Assembly: GCA_964401705.1 (NCBI GenBank)
Contig: CAYNZJ010000006.1
Location: forward strand, 1 to 35,360
Reading direction: 5' to 3'
Source of the DNA: 2-01-FULL-33-17 sp964401705
GTDB taxonomy: Bacteria > Patescibacteriota > Minisyncoccia > Phycocordibacterales > UBA9973
DNA length: 35,360 bases
The notes under the pieces are model-generated. The model ran no database searches, was not told where the DNA came from, and was given only the letters and a program-made list of their open reading frames with translations. Each line of letters opens with the position of its first letter. Position 1 is the first letter of the stretch. The translations under genes and the position numbers were made by a program. Shown piece after piece: positions 1 to 6,786 of the stretch.

Positions 1-48
1 GTCTATTCCGATATCGTTTGAAAATGCTTTGTAGAGTTTCTGGAACAT
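1..48 (-). CDS. mreB: Probable MreB, N-terminal fragment (cut by the window edge)
   Basis: Only 16 codons are visible, reading MFQKLYKAFSNDIGID before the sequence runs out. The pattern of a short basic start followed by S-x-D-I-G-I-D is what opens MreB, the actin-like cell-shape ATPase, where it continues as the phosphate-1 loop (LGTANT). The start lies 19 nt beyond the proS stop on the same strand, so the two are probably co-transcribed. A TATAAT box (51-56) sits only 2 nt ahead of the ATG, which is too close to be its own leaderless promoter in the usual geometry. The identification rests on a very short match to family memory, so it is tentative. Confidence 0.5.
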   Translation of the reverse strand, partial: MFQKLYKAFSNDIGID

Positions 49-67
49 ATATTATACCTTTACACAA

Positions 68-1528
68 TTAATAAGCTCTTGCAAATAAAACTCTTTGTTT
101 ACTTGGATTACCTGTTTTGATACAAATACCGTCAGTTGGTAATTCTGCAAAAGGAATACATCTAACTGTTGCCCCGGTAGCCTCCTTGATTATTTTTTCA
201 GTCTCAGGAGTACCATCGTAATGTGCCATTACAAAATTATTATTTTCAATTTCTTTTACAAAATCATCCCAGTTTGAAACTTCTTTTGTTTTTTCTTTTA
301 AATCATTCTCGGCTTTTTTTAATAAATCAGATTGTATTGTATTTAATAGTGAATTAATTGTTTCAACTATATTTGTTAGTTCTGTATTTATTTTTTCACC
401 AGTATCACGACGAACTAAAACGCATTGATTGTTCGCGATATCTTTTGGACCAATTTCAATACGAATTGGAACACCACGTTTTTCATGCCAAAAATATTTA
501 TCCCCTGGACGCAAATCACGATCATCAACATTTACACCATGAATACCAATTGTAGTGTCAGTAATTAATTTTTCTTTTAAGTCATTAACGACCACCATTA
601 CAGAATCTTTATTTTCAGTATTTACAATTGGAACAATAACAATTTTTAGTTTTGCCATTTTAGGAGGCAGGATTAATCCACGGTCATCACTGTGCGCCAT
701 AATTAAACCACCAATAGAACGAGTAGAAAGTCCCCAACTAGTTTGCCAACCATACTGCAAAGTGTTTGATTCATCTAAGTATTGTATATCAAAAGCTTTT
801 GCAAAATGATCACCCAAATTATGTGATGTACAAAATTGCAGTGCTTTACCATCTTGCATCATTGCTTCACAAGTATAAGTATGTAGAGCTCCAGCGAATT
901 TTTCAGATTCTGTTTTTTGCCCAGCAACAACAGGAATTGCCATGTATTCTCTTGCAAAATCTTGATAAACATCTAACATTTTTCGAGCATAATAATCAGA
1001 TTCTTGATTATTTAAATGAACGGTATGACCTTCTTGCCACAAAAATTCTGTTGTACGCAAAAATGGTTTGGTCTTTTTTTCCCAACGGATAACATTTGCC
1101 CATTGATTGATAAGTAATGGTAAATCACGATAAGAATGAACCCAATTTTTATAAGTTTCGTAAATTATAGTTTCAGATGTTGGGCGCAAGACTAAAGGCT
1201 CTTCTAATTTTTCTCCGCCAGCATGAGTTACAACTGCAACCTCGGGAGCAAAACCTTCGACATGTTCTTTTTCTTTAGTTAAAAGACGCTCTGGTATGAG
1301 CATTGGGAAATATGCATTTACAACTCCTAAGTCTTTAAATTTAGCATCTAATACTGACTGTACCTTTTCCCATAGTTGATAACCATTGGGACGAATTACC
1401 ATACAACCTTTGACTGGTGAATAATCCGCCAGCTCTGCGGCAGATATAATATCCAAATACCACTCACTATAATTCTCCGCTCGTGGTGTTATTTTTTTAT
1501 CTCCTGAGACATCTTTCATTTGATCCAT
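68..1528 (-). CDS. proS: Prolyl-tRNA synthetase, archaeal/eukaryotic type
   Basis: Class II aminoacyl-tRNA synthetase that charges tRNA-Pro with proline in the cytoplasm. The protein begins near ITPRAENYSEWYLD and carries the class II motif 2 region (VIRWEKKTKPFLRTTEFLWQ), motif 3 (GLSTRSIGGLIMAHSDDRG) and the terminal aromatic tail ending FARAY. These mark the short type-3 ProRS without the YbaK editing insertion; that family is usually about 480 residues. I start at the internal ATG at 1528 (MDQMKD, 486 aa). The ORF is open to an upstream ATG at 1558 (496 aa), but those extra ten residues do not look like family sequence. It is divergent from rpsB across about 200 bp and is followed by the probable mreB on the same strand. 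No Shine-Dalgarno is seen at either start. Confidence 0.93.
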   Translation of the reverse strand: MDQMKDVSGDKKITPRAENYSEWYLDIISAAELADYSPVKGCMVIRPNGYQLWEKVQSVLDAKFKDLGVVNAYFPMLIPERLLTKEKEHVEGFAPEVAVVTHAGGEKLEEPLVLRPTSETIIYETYKNWVHSYRDLPLLINQWANVIRWEKKTKPFLRTTEFLWQEGHTVHLNNQESDYYARKMLDVYQDFAREYMAIPVVAGQKTESEKFAGALHTYTCEAMMQDGKALQFCTSHNLGDHFAKAFDIQYLDESNTLQYGWQTSWGLSTRSIGGLIMAHSDDRGLILPPKMAKLKIVIVPIVNTENKDSVMVVVNDLKEKLITDTTIGIHGVNVDDRDLRPGDKYFWHEKRGVPIRIEIGPKDIANNQCVLVRRDTGEKINTELTNIVETINSLLNTIQSDLLKKAENDLKEKTKEVSNWDDFVKEIENNNFVMAHYDGTPETEKIIKEATGATVRCIPFAELPTDGICIKTGNPSKQRVLFARAY

Positions 1529-1601
1529 ATACCTATACTCTACCTTAAAAAGATACAAATTAAAAGACTTGATTTAGGGTAAAATATGTCCTAATTTTTA
1601 C

Positions 1602-1630
1602 TTGAAAAAAACAGGGTTTTATGGTAAGGT
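1602..1630 (+). promoter_or_regulatory. Promoter of the rpsB-tsf operon
   Basis: TTGAAA (1602-1607), a 17-nt spacer and TAAGGT (1625-1630), with an extended -10 TG at 1622-1623. The predicted start of transcription is near 1637. The element resembles the rpoB promoter (18842-18870), which also has TTGnAA, 17 nt and TGGTAnnnT. Confidence 0.65.
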
Positions 1631-1636
1631 ATTAGG

Positions 1637-1714
1637 GTTCGTGGGATATGGGTTAAACCATATTTTGTTGCGCTTTATGCACAAATTAAAGCAGAGTGGC
1701 GCGCAGAAACGGAC
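1637..1714 (+). promoter_or_regulatory. Structured 5' leader of rpsB, possible S2 autoregulation site
   Basis: About 100 nt separate the predicted transcription start from the rpsB ATG and they can fold. A closing stem pairs GTTCGT (1637-1642) with ACGGAC (1709-1714, one G-U). Inside are a perfect hairpin ATATGG/CCATAT (1646-1651 with 1658-1663) and a second arm: TGCGC/GCGCA (1669-1673 with 1701-1705) stacked on TTTA/TAAA (1674-1677 with 1687-1690). In other bacteria S2 represses rpsB-tsf through its leader, so the same role is plausible here. Pairings were found by eye and no energy calculation was made. Confidence 0.45.
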
Positions 1715-1740
1715 GAGATTAGTTAATTATAATAAATATC

Positions 1741-2424
1741 ATGGATACAAAACCATTGGTTCAAGCTTTGCTTGAAACCGGAGCTCATTATGGGTTCACA
1801 AAAGCTCGTAGACACCCGTCTACACAAAATTTTATAATCGCTACAAAAAACAAAAGCGATCTTATTAATTTAGAAGAAACTGCAAATCAAATCGAAAAAG
1901 CCAAAGAGGTTCTTCGTGGTATGGCAACAGGTGGCAAAATTGTAATGCTTGTTGGTACAAAAACCGAAGCTGTTGATGCTATTAAAAATGCAGCACTAAA
2001 AATGCCAGCATTGTCAGTATCACACCGTTGGGTTGGTGGTATTATTACCAACTTTTCAGAAATTCGAAAAAGAACAAATCGTTTAACAACACTTCGTGAT
2101 GAAAAATCACAAGGGTTGCTTGAAAAGTATACAAAAAAAGAAAGACTTTTACTTGACCGTGAAATGGACAAAATGGAAAGAAATTTTGGTGGAATAGTTG
2201 ATATGAAAAAAATCCCAGATATTATGATTGTTGTGGATTCAAATAAAGAAAATATTGCAGTAACAGAAGCTAGAAAAATGCAAATTCCAGTTATTGCATT
2301 ATCAAATACTGACTGTGATTTAACAACTGTTGATTTCCCTATTGTTATTAATGATACTTCAAAAGCATCAATTAATTTAGTTCTAGAAACTTTAGCGGAA
2401 AGCTACGCTAATGGTCGCGCGTAA
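1741..2424 (+). CDS. rpsB: 30S ribosomal protein uS2
   Basis: uS2 joins the head-body junction of the small subunit late in assembly. The 227-residue product matches the family along its length: the opening LLETGAHYGFTKARRHP, the HRWVGGIITNF segment with the conserved W-V-G-G-T/I-T-N-F motif, the coiled region with KKERLLLDREMDK, and PDIMIVVDSNKENIAVTEA followed by PVIALSNTDCD. It is slightly shorter than the 240-250 residues usual in bacteria. It is followed 39 nt later by tsf, the classical rpsB-tsf operon. The ATG is preceded by AT-rich DNA with a TATAAT 7 nt upstream and no Shine-Dalgarno, so a second, leaderless start is possible beside the main upstream promoter. Confidence 0.97.
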   Translation: MDTKPLVQALLETGAHYGFTKARRHPSTQNFIIATKNKSDLINLEETANQIEKAKEVLRGMATGGKIVMLVGTKTEAVDAIKNAALKMPALSVSHRWVGGIITNFSEIRKRTNRLTTLRDEKSQGLLEKYTKKERLLLDREMDKMERNFGGIVDMKKIPDIMIVVDSNKENIAVTEARKMQIPVIALSNTDCDLTTVDFPIVINDTSKASINLVLETLAESYANGRA

Positions 2425-2463
2425 AATAGAAAATTTTTATTATATAATAATTAAACAATAAAT

Positions 2464-3243
2464 ATGTCTACAGTAACAATTGAACAAGTTAAGGCTCTTC
2501 GTGATGAATCTGGTGTATCAATTATGCAATGCCGTAAAGCTCTTGAAGAAGCCGAAGGTGACATGGAAAAAGCAAGGGTTATATTAGCTAAAAAAAGTAG
2601 CGAGGCTGCAGCTAAAAAAGCTGACCGCGAAACATCTGCAGGTGGAGTATTCACTGTAGAGACTAATGATGGAATTGTTTTGTTTTCACTTTTATGTGAG
2701 ACAGATTTTGTTGCTAAAAATGAAGACTTTATAAAACTTGGGCAAGATCTAGCAGATCTTATAAAAACCAATGGTGTAGAAGCTATGCAAAATGGAGCAG
2801 ATGCATTAATTGGTACAACTATCCAAAAAATTGGTGAAAATATTCGTATTGGTAAAGTAGAGGAACTAAAAGGTGAAATATTAGGTTCATATATCCACAA
2901 CGGTAAAAGTGGCGTTATTGTATCATTAAAAGGTGGAACACTAGACTTGGCAAAGGATTTAGCAATGCATATAGCTGCGATGAAACCACTATATACAACA
3001 GTTAATGATATTGATGATGGAGCAAGAGTTGCAGCTAATAGTGTATTTGAAGAAGAAATTGCAGCTCTAGATAAACCAGAAGAAATGAAAGCTAAAATAC
3101 TAGCTGGTAAATTAGATGCCTATTTTAAAGAAATGACACTAATGAACCAATCATTTATTAAAAACCCAGAATTAAATATTGAAAAACTATTAAATAATTA
3201 TAATGCAGAGTTAATTGGGTATAAAACTACATTTCTAGATTAA
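2464..3243 (+). CDS. tsf: Elongation factor Ts
   Basis: EF-Ts is the guanine nucleotide exchange factor that recycles EF-Tu-GDP. The N-terminal UBA-like domain reads VKALRDESGVSIMQCRKALE, followed by the linker GDMEKARVILAKK and the diagnostic core TDFVAKNEDF, whose D and F insert near the EF-Tu nucleotide site. The second half holds AMHIAAMKPLYTT, typical of the N-subdomain/core transition. At 259 residues it is close to the family length. It follows rpsB by 39 nt of AT-only spacer without a ribosome binding site. Its stop codon is directly followed by a separate -10 element for the next gene. Confidence 0.97.
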   Translation: MSTVTIEQVKALRDESGVSIMQCRKALEEAEGDMEKARVILAKKSSEAAAKKADRETSAGGVFTVETNDGIVLFSLLCETDFVAKNEDFIKLGQDLADLIKTNGVEAMQNGADALIGTTIQKIGENIRIGKVEELKGEILGSYIHNGKSGVIVSLKGGTLDLAKDLAMHIAAMKPLYTTVNDIDDGARVAANSVFEEEIAALDKPEEMKAKILAGKLDAYFKEMTLMNQSFIKNPELNIEKLLNNYNAELIGYKTTFLD

Positions 3244-3246
3244 AAG

Positions 3247-3255
3247 TGCTATAAT
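3247..3255 (+). promoter_or_regulatory. Extended -10 promoter element ahead of the gene at 3267
   Basis: TGCTATAAT begins 4 nt after the tsf stop and ends 11 nt before the next ATG, giving a predicted leader of about 5 nt or none. No good -35 is visible, as expected for an extended -10 promoter. It matches the TGC-type -10 at the tRNA-Thr gene and the cassette promoter. Confidence 0.45.
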
Positions 3256-3266
3256 ATATAACACAT

Positions 3267-3704
3267 ATGGCTCTTGTTTTTACATTAATTTTTTTAGTAT
3301 CACTTTTAATTGTGATTGGGGTTATTTATTACCAATGGCAAAGAGTTAAAAAGGGTGAAATAGAAATTGATAGACTTCATCTATATGACAGAAATGAAAT
3401 AGAACCAGCAATAACATTACGTGATATTGGAATACTTGTTTTATATATTATAAAACATTTAATTCAATTTTTTGTTGTTCAACTTTCAAAATTATATTTT
3501 ATAGTTTCTAGAAAAATCAAAGATTTTACAAGTCATAAAAACCCTAAAATTGCTAAAGTCATCCAAAAGCTAAAAGTCCCCCCAGTACCGCCTCAAGTTA
3601 AATCATTTGTGAATAAAACAATCAACGAAACCAAGGATAAAATAAACCGCGTAAGACAAGATTTAGCAGAACTAGAAGAAACAATCGAAAAACGAGTAGA
3701 CTAA
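3267..3704 (+). CDS. Small membrane-anchored protein of unknown function
   Basis: A 145-residue protein that I cannot assign to a named family. Residues 3-25 form a clear N-terminal transmembrane helix followed by a positively charged stretch (QRVKKGEIEIDRL). Residues 54-78 (DIGILVLYIIKHLIQFFVVQL) are strongly hydrophobic and could be a second membrane or peripheral helix. The C-terminal 50 residues are basic and helical with a short proline hinge (KVPPVPPQVK). No signal cleavage site or catalytic motif is seen. It lies 23 nt after tsf, with its own possible promoter, and its stop codon is the first part of the terminator stem, so it is the last gene of the unit. Confidence 0.75.
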   Translation: MALVFTLIFLVSLLIVIGVIYYQWQRVKKGEIEIDRLHLYDRNEIEPAITLRDIGILVLYIIKHLIQFFVVQLSKLYFIVSRKIKDFTSHKNPKIAKVIQKLKVPPVPPQVKSFVNKTINETKDKINRVRQDLAELEETIEKRVD

Positions 3705-3740
3705 CATAAAACCCCTCTATTTAAGAGGGGTTTTATGTTA
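3702..3740. terminator. Bidirectional intrinsic terminator between the tsf unit and tRNA-Thr
   Basis: A 17-bp perfect inverted repeat (3702-3718 with 3724-3740) around a 5-nt loop. It has a CCCCTC/GAGGGG core flanked by A-run and T-run on both sides, so it can stop transcription from either strand. The TAA stop of the upstream gene forms the outer end of the stem. On the minus strand it ends the tRNA-Thr transcript. Confidence 0.9.
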
Positions 3741-3741
3741 G

Positions 3742-3817
3742 TGGAGCCGCTTCTCAGACTTGAACTGAGGACCTTCGCTTTACAAAAGCGTTGCTCTACC
3801 AACTGAGCTAAAGCGGC
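3742..3817 (-). tRNA. tRNA-Thr, anticodon TGT, with encoded CCA
   Basis: All four arms can be read on the minus strand. The acceptor GCCGCTT pairs with AAGCGGC. The D arm is GCTC/GAGC with loop AGTTGGTA, and the anticodon loop TTTGTAA gives anticodon TGT. The T arm is CTCAG-TTCAAGT-CTGAG. The discriminator base is T, followed by a genomically encoded CCA (3744-3742). The top pair of the anticodon stem (27-43) is A-A. The body is 73 nt, or 76 nt with CCA. It has a private promoter (3872-3900) and shares the terminator at 3702-3740. The matching synthetase gene, thrS, is also in the window. Confidence 0.95.
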
Positions 3818-3819
3818 GT

Positions 3820-3865
3820 ACCGAATAAGTTGATGTCTAATAAATTAAACGATAACTCATTCGGT
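3820..3865 (-). other. 12-bp inverted repeat forming the 5' leader of the tRNA-Thr transcript
   Basis: ACCGAATGAGTT (minus strand, 3865-3854) can pair with AACTTATTCGGT (3831-3820) over 12 bp with a single G-U, around a 22-nt AT-rich loop. The first base of the left arm coincides with the transcription start predicted from the promoter, and the right arm ends 3 nt from the mature tRNA 5' end. Confidence 0.5.
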
Positions 3866-3871
3866 CTAAAC

Positions 3872-3900
3872 ATAATAGCATTTTTATATTACTTTTTCAA
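3872..3900 (-). promoter_or_regulatory. Promoter of tRNA-Thr
   Basis: On the minus strand TTGAAA (3900-3895), a 17-nt spacer and TATTAT (3877-3872) with an extended TG, reading TGCTATTAT. The -35 overlaps the last codons of the thioredoxin-like gene that ends at 3889. The predicted start is near 3865. Confidence 0.75.
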
Positions 3901-4614
3901 GTTTTTAGTTTCTTCATTTTTAGCATCTAGGGCTTTTTGGGCAGCTTCGGCTTTTAGTCTTTTTTCGCGCATTTTAACGATTTCTGGAACAGCCTTTTCA
4001 ATATCTTCAATTGATTGGAACCCAGTATATAGTTTGTCATTTATAACCAATGCTGGTAATTTAGTATCTTCAACTTTAAAAATTTTGATTAATGACTGCA
4101 ATGCCGAAAGATCTAAATTATAATCAAACGAATAGACACGAAGTTCTGGATAGTTACTACGAATTTGAGTAAGCACGGCTGATTGTTTAATACATTCACT
4201 ACAATTTTCTGCTGTAGTGTAGAAGTAAAATACAGGTACAACTGTAGTTCCACATTTGGCTTTGATTTTTTGCATCAAAAGATAATCCTTGATTTCAAGA
4301 AGTGAGTAATATCTTTTTAATTCAGTAACTTGATCAGAATTTTTTAGATTCTCTTCACTGTATGCTATTTTGTCAGCTAATTCATTTAAAGTATCAGACA
4401 AAGTATTTGCTGCTACATCTTTGCAAGATAATTCTTGAAGTAATTGAAATTGGGTTTCAGATGACATTATGTCAATCCCCACTTGATCTTGAATGCTTTT
4501 AATACTTTCAATTTTACGATTTGAAAAAAAATAAGAAATCCCCAGTGTTGTTATAAACAATGCTAAAGTTATAAGGAACACTACTATATATCTTTTTATG
4601 TCTTTATTTTGCAT
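3889..4614 (-). CDS. Membrane-anchored thioredoxin-like protein
   Basis: A 241-residue protein with an N-terminal transmembrane helix (about 8-30) and an outward-facing C-terminal thioredoxin-like fold. The strand VPVFYFYTTAENC leads into C138-S-E-C141, the CxxC redox pair in the position expected for thioredoxin. It is followed by a helix, the strand LRVYSFDYNLD, and KLPALVINDKLYTGF with the cis-proline segment. A 75-residue helical spacer (45-120) containing C64 and C121 separates anchor and fold. The C-terminus is Lys/Glu-rich. It is 18 nt downstream of the glycosyltransferase gene and probably co-transcribed. Likely role: thiol-disulfide exchange or a redox-linked adaptor at the cell surface; the partner is unknown. 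Confidence 0.7.
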   Translation of the reverse strand: MQNKDIKRYIVVFLITLALFITTLGISYFFSNRKIESIKSIQDQVGIDIMSSETQFQLLQELSCKDVAANTLSDTLNELADKIAYSEENLKNSDQVTELKRYYSLLEIKDYLLMQKIKAKCGTTVVPVFYFYTTAENCSECIKQSAVLTQIRSNYPELRVYSFDYNLDLSALQSLIKIFKVEDTKLPALVINDKLYTGFQSIEDIEKAVPEIVKMREKRLKAEAAQKALDAKNEETKNLKK

Positions 4615-4632
4615 AATACTATTACATTACCA

Positions 4633-5898
4633 TTAAATTCCCCGTGCGTCACGCTCTTTGGTCCAACTAGCCTCATAACCACGAATAGTGTTATAAATTG
4701 CTTTCATAAGCCAAAATGGAGCTACAATACTATATACAAAAAAGAATAAAACAATATTAAAAGACAAATTTATTCTACCATTTTTTATTTTTTGCCCAAT
4801 AAATAAAGAATTAAAAACTGCAATGTACACAAGAATTGTAATAAATAAGACCGCGTTTGTTGGAACATAGAACCAATCAATTTTATCAATTGATGTTGCA
4901 AAGACCCCACCAGTAGCTGAAACAGATAAAGCTTTTTTCCATAAAAAGTTTACAATATTATAACTAGCAAAAAAGAATAGAAATATCACGGAGAGCGCGG
5001 ACACAATACCACTGGGCAATGTTATAAAACCAATATTCCCATATTGTTTACGAAATAATAAATGCCGATAATCTAAAACATTTTTTAAAAATCCATATAT
5101 CCAACGCAAACGCTGATTATACAAACCTTTAACTGTTGGCGGACCAATTGTATATACAAAAGCATCCGGGGCATGCTCGATCTTCATATGATTTTGTTTC
5201 ATACGAAGAGCTATTTCTTGGTCTTCAGTATTATGAGCATGACGATATGGACCTAATTGATCAAAAACTGATTTTCTAAAAATGGAAAATGGGCCCGGAG
5301 TAACATGAATAGCATCTACAAATGAAAGCATTTTTTTAACAAAGATAGAAAAATCATACTCAACTGATTGAGCTCGTTGAACAAAAGTTTTGGGTTCATG
5401 GGTTACAATAGTTGGAGCAACCGCCATGACCTCTGGAGAGAAAAAATAAGTCATGATGCGCTTCAAAGCTTGCGGATGAACCATCGAGTCTGAATCCAAA
5501 CATCCTACAAAAGGCGTATGAGAATTTTCTAACCCAAGATTATTTGCGGTGTATTTACCTCCATTTGGTTTTTTAAAAAGTTTAATATTCGGGACATCTT
5601 TATACTGCCCCATAACTTCCCATGTATCATCTGTTGACCCATCATCAACTATAAAAATAAATAATTTATCTTGGGGGTAGTCTAATTCTAAAAGAGATTT
5701 TACGGTTTTTTCAATATTATGAGATTCATTATAAGCAGGAATTGTTATGGTTACAGCAGGATAATCGGGTAATTCAATAGTTTCGTTTCTTACTAGTAAA
5801 TCCTTTCTTTTTTCAAAGAAAACAACAAGAAAAAACACTTGTACATATAGCGATACAAATGAGAAAGCGTAAAAGGTTATGTCGCGGACTATGTCCAT
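4633..5898 (-). CDS. Membrane glycosyltransferase, family GT2 (processive, cellulose/PNAG synthase-like)
   Basis: This 421-residue enzyme should transfer sugars from nucleotide-sugar donors to an envelope or extracellular glycan. One N-terminal helix (8-28) precedes a GT-A domain with the nucleotide-binding VDDGSTDDTW (84-93), the metal-binding D135-S-D137, the catalytic-base segment TEDQE (224-228) and Q262-R-L-R-W266, the QxxRW mark of processive GT2 enzymes. Three hydrophobic helices follow (about 293-318, 347-368, 378-402). The architecture resembles PgaC/IcaA and hyaluronan synthases; donor and product cannot be told. The ATG is preceded by TATAAT with a 6-nt gap and no Shine-Dalgarno, suggesting a leaderless mRNA. 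The thioredoxin-like gene follows. Confidence 0.88.
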   Translation of the reverse strand: MDIVRDITFYAFSFVSLYVQVFFLVVFFEKRKDLLVRNETIELPDYPAVTITIPAYNESHNIEKTVKSLLELDYPQDKLFIFIVDDGSTDDTWEVMGQYKDVPNIKLFKKPNGGKYTANNLGLENSHTPFVGCLDSDSMVHPQALKRIMTYFFSPEVMAVAPTIVTHEPKTFVQRAQSVEYDFSIFVKKMLSFVDAIHVTPGPFSIFRKSVFDQLGPYRHAHNTEDQEIALRMKQNHMKIEHAPDAFVYTIGPPTVKGLYNQRLRWIYGFLKNVLDYRHLLFRKQYGNIGFITLPSGIVSALSVIFLFFFASYNIVNFLWKKALSVSATGGVFATSIDKIDWFYVPTNAVLFITILVYIAVFNSLFIGQKIKNGRINLSFNIVLFFFVYSIVAPFWLMKAIYNTIRGYEASWTKERDARGI

Positions 5899-5904
5899 AA
5901 AGCC

Positions 5905-5910
5905 ATTATA
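5905..5910 (-). promoter_or_regulatory. -10 box of the glycosyltransferase gene, leaderless geometry
   Basis: TATAAT on the minus strand ends exactly 6 nt before the ATG at 5898, so transcription should begin at or within a base or two of the start codon. No convincing -35 was found. An alternative TGCTATAGT overlaps just upstream. Confidence 0.5.
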
Positions 5911-5960
5911 CTATAGCACAAATTGGGTATTTTTGGAATAAGCGCTTTAAAAAAGATATA

Positions 5961-5969
5961 TGGTATAAT
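5961..5969 (+). promoter_or_regulatory. Extended -10 promoter of the DsbA-like gene, near-leaderless
   Basis: TGGTATAAT ends 8 nt before the ATG at 5978. The -35 is weak. The predicted leader is 0-2 nt. It forms a divergent promoter pair with the glycosyltransferase gene. Confidence 0.55.
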
Positions 5970-5977
5970 TTACCTAT

Positions 5978-6739
5978 ATGAACGAGGAAGAAACACAAAA
6001 TAATGTAACAGAATCACCTGTTGAAATAAAAGATTCAACAAATGACTCTCCAAAAAAATTATCAATGCCTTTGGCTATTATAATTGCGTCTTTAATTATT
6101 GCTTTTGGTATCATTGCATCAGGTAGAATAGATAATGTTAAAATTGGGAATAAAGGTAAAATTAATGTTAAAGACCCTGGTGAATCTAGAATGATAGAAC
6201 CTGTAAAAAAGAATGAACACATTCGTGGAGATTTATCTAAAGCCAAAGTTGCTATTATAGAATTCTCTGATTTACAATGTCCGTATTGTAAACAAATCCA
6301 TCCAATGCTCCAAGAAGTAACTACTGCTTATGGGAATGATGTTGTTTGGGTATATCGACATTTTCCATTGGAATCAATCCACCCCAGAGCAAGACCAGGG
6401 GCTCATGCTGGCGAATGCGTAGCAGAACTTGCTGGAAATGAAGGATTTTGGAAATTTACAGACAATATATTTAACCATGCAGGTAAAGATGACCCATTGA
6501 CTGATGAAAATTTAATAAACTTTGCTATTAATTCTGGGTCTGACAAAGATGCATTTATAGCTTGCCAAAATAGTGGTAAATATAATCAACTAATTGATGA
6601 TCATTTAATTGATGCTGAAAATGCTGGTGCTGAAGGAACTCCTGATGTTACAGTTTTAAATCTTAAAACTGGTGAAGCTATCCATGTTGGGGCTAACCCC
6701 CAGATACTTGTAAAAGTTCTTGATAAAATGCTGAAATAA
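5978..6739 (+). CDS. Membrane-anchored DsbA-like thiol oxidoreductase
   Basis: A 253-residue protein of the thioredoxin superfamily, DsbA/Thioredoxin_4 branch. An acidic cytoplasmic tail of about 27 residues precedes one transmembrane helix (30-48). After a linker comes the fold: VAIIEFSDLQ, the active site C101-P-Y-C104, a helix, VVWVYRHFPLE with the typical RxFPL strand, the helical insert with GNEGFWKFTDNIF, and EGTPDVTVLN, carrying the Thr-cis-Pro opposite the CxxC. It likely catalyses disulfide formation in exported proteins, such as pilins or surface enzymes. CPR bacteria commonly carry such anchored proteins with a VKOR-type partner, which is not in this window. It stands alone between a divergent and a convergent neighbour. 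Confidence 0.85.
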   Translation: MNEEETQNNVTESPVEIKDSTNDSPKKLSMPLAIIIASLIIAFGIIASGRIDNVKIGNKGKINVKDPGESRMIEPVKKNEHIRGDLSKAKVAIIEFSDLQCPYCKQIHPMLQEVTTAYGNDVVWVYRHFPLESIHPRARPGAHAGECVAELAGNEGFWKFTDNIFNHAGKDDPLTDENLINFAINSGSDKDAFIACQNSGKYNQLIDDHLIDAENAGAEGTPDVTVLNLKTGEAIHVGANPQILVKVLDKMLK

Positions 6740-6763
6740 AATCTCCTTAACTAAAAACATTTT

Positions 6764-6786
6764 ACTTGGAGGTCCGACCTCCAAGT
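6764..6786. terminator. Hairpin between convergent genes, probable weak terminator
   Basis: A perfect 10-bp stem ACTTGGAGGT/ACCTCCAAGT with a 3-nt CCG loop lies between the DsbA-like gene and the stop of the 34-cysteine gene. Neither side has an immediate T-run. On the minus strand five Ts occur several bases later, so its termination strength is doubtful. Confidence 0.45.

Noticed and set aside
3830..4123. Plus-strand ORF of 97 codons overlapping the thioredoxin-like gene
   Set aside because: It lies antisense to a gene with a convincing TM plus CxxC layout, and its start falls within the tRNA leader and promoter.
6764..6786. Strong terminator between the convergent genes
   Set aside because: The stem is perfect but no T-run directly follows on either strand, so it is listed only as a weak terminator or hairpin.
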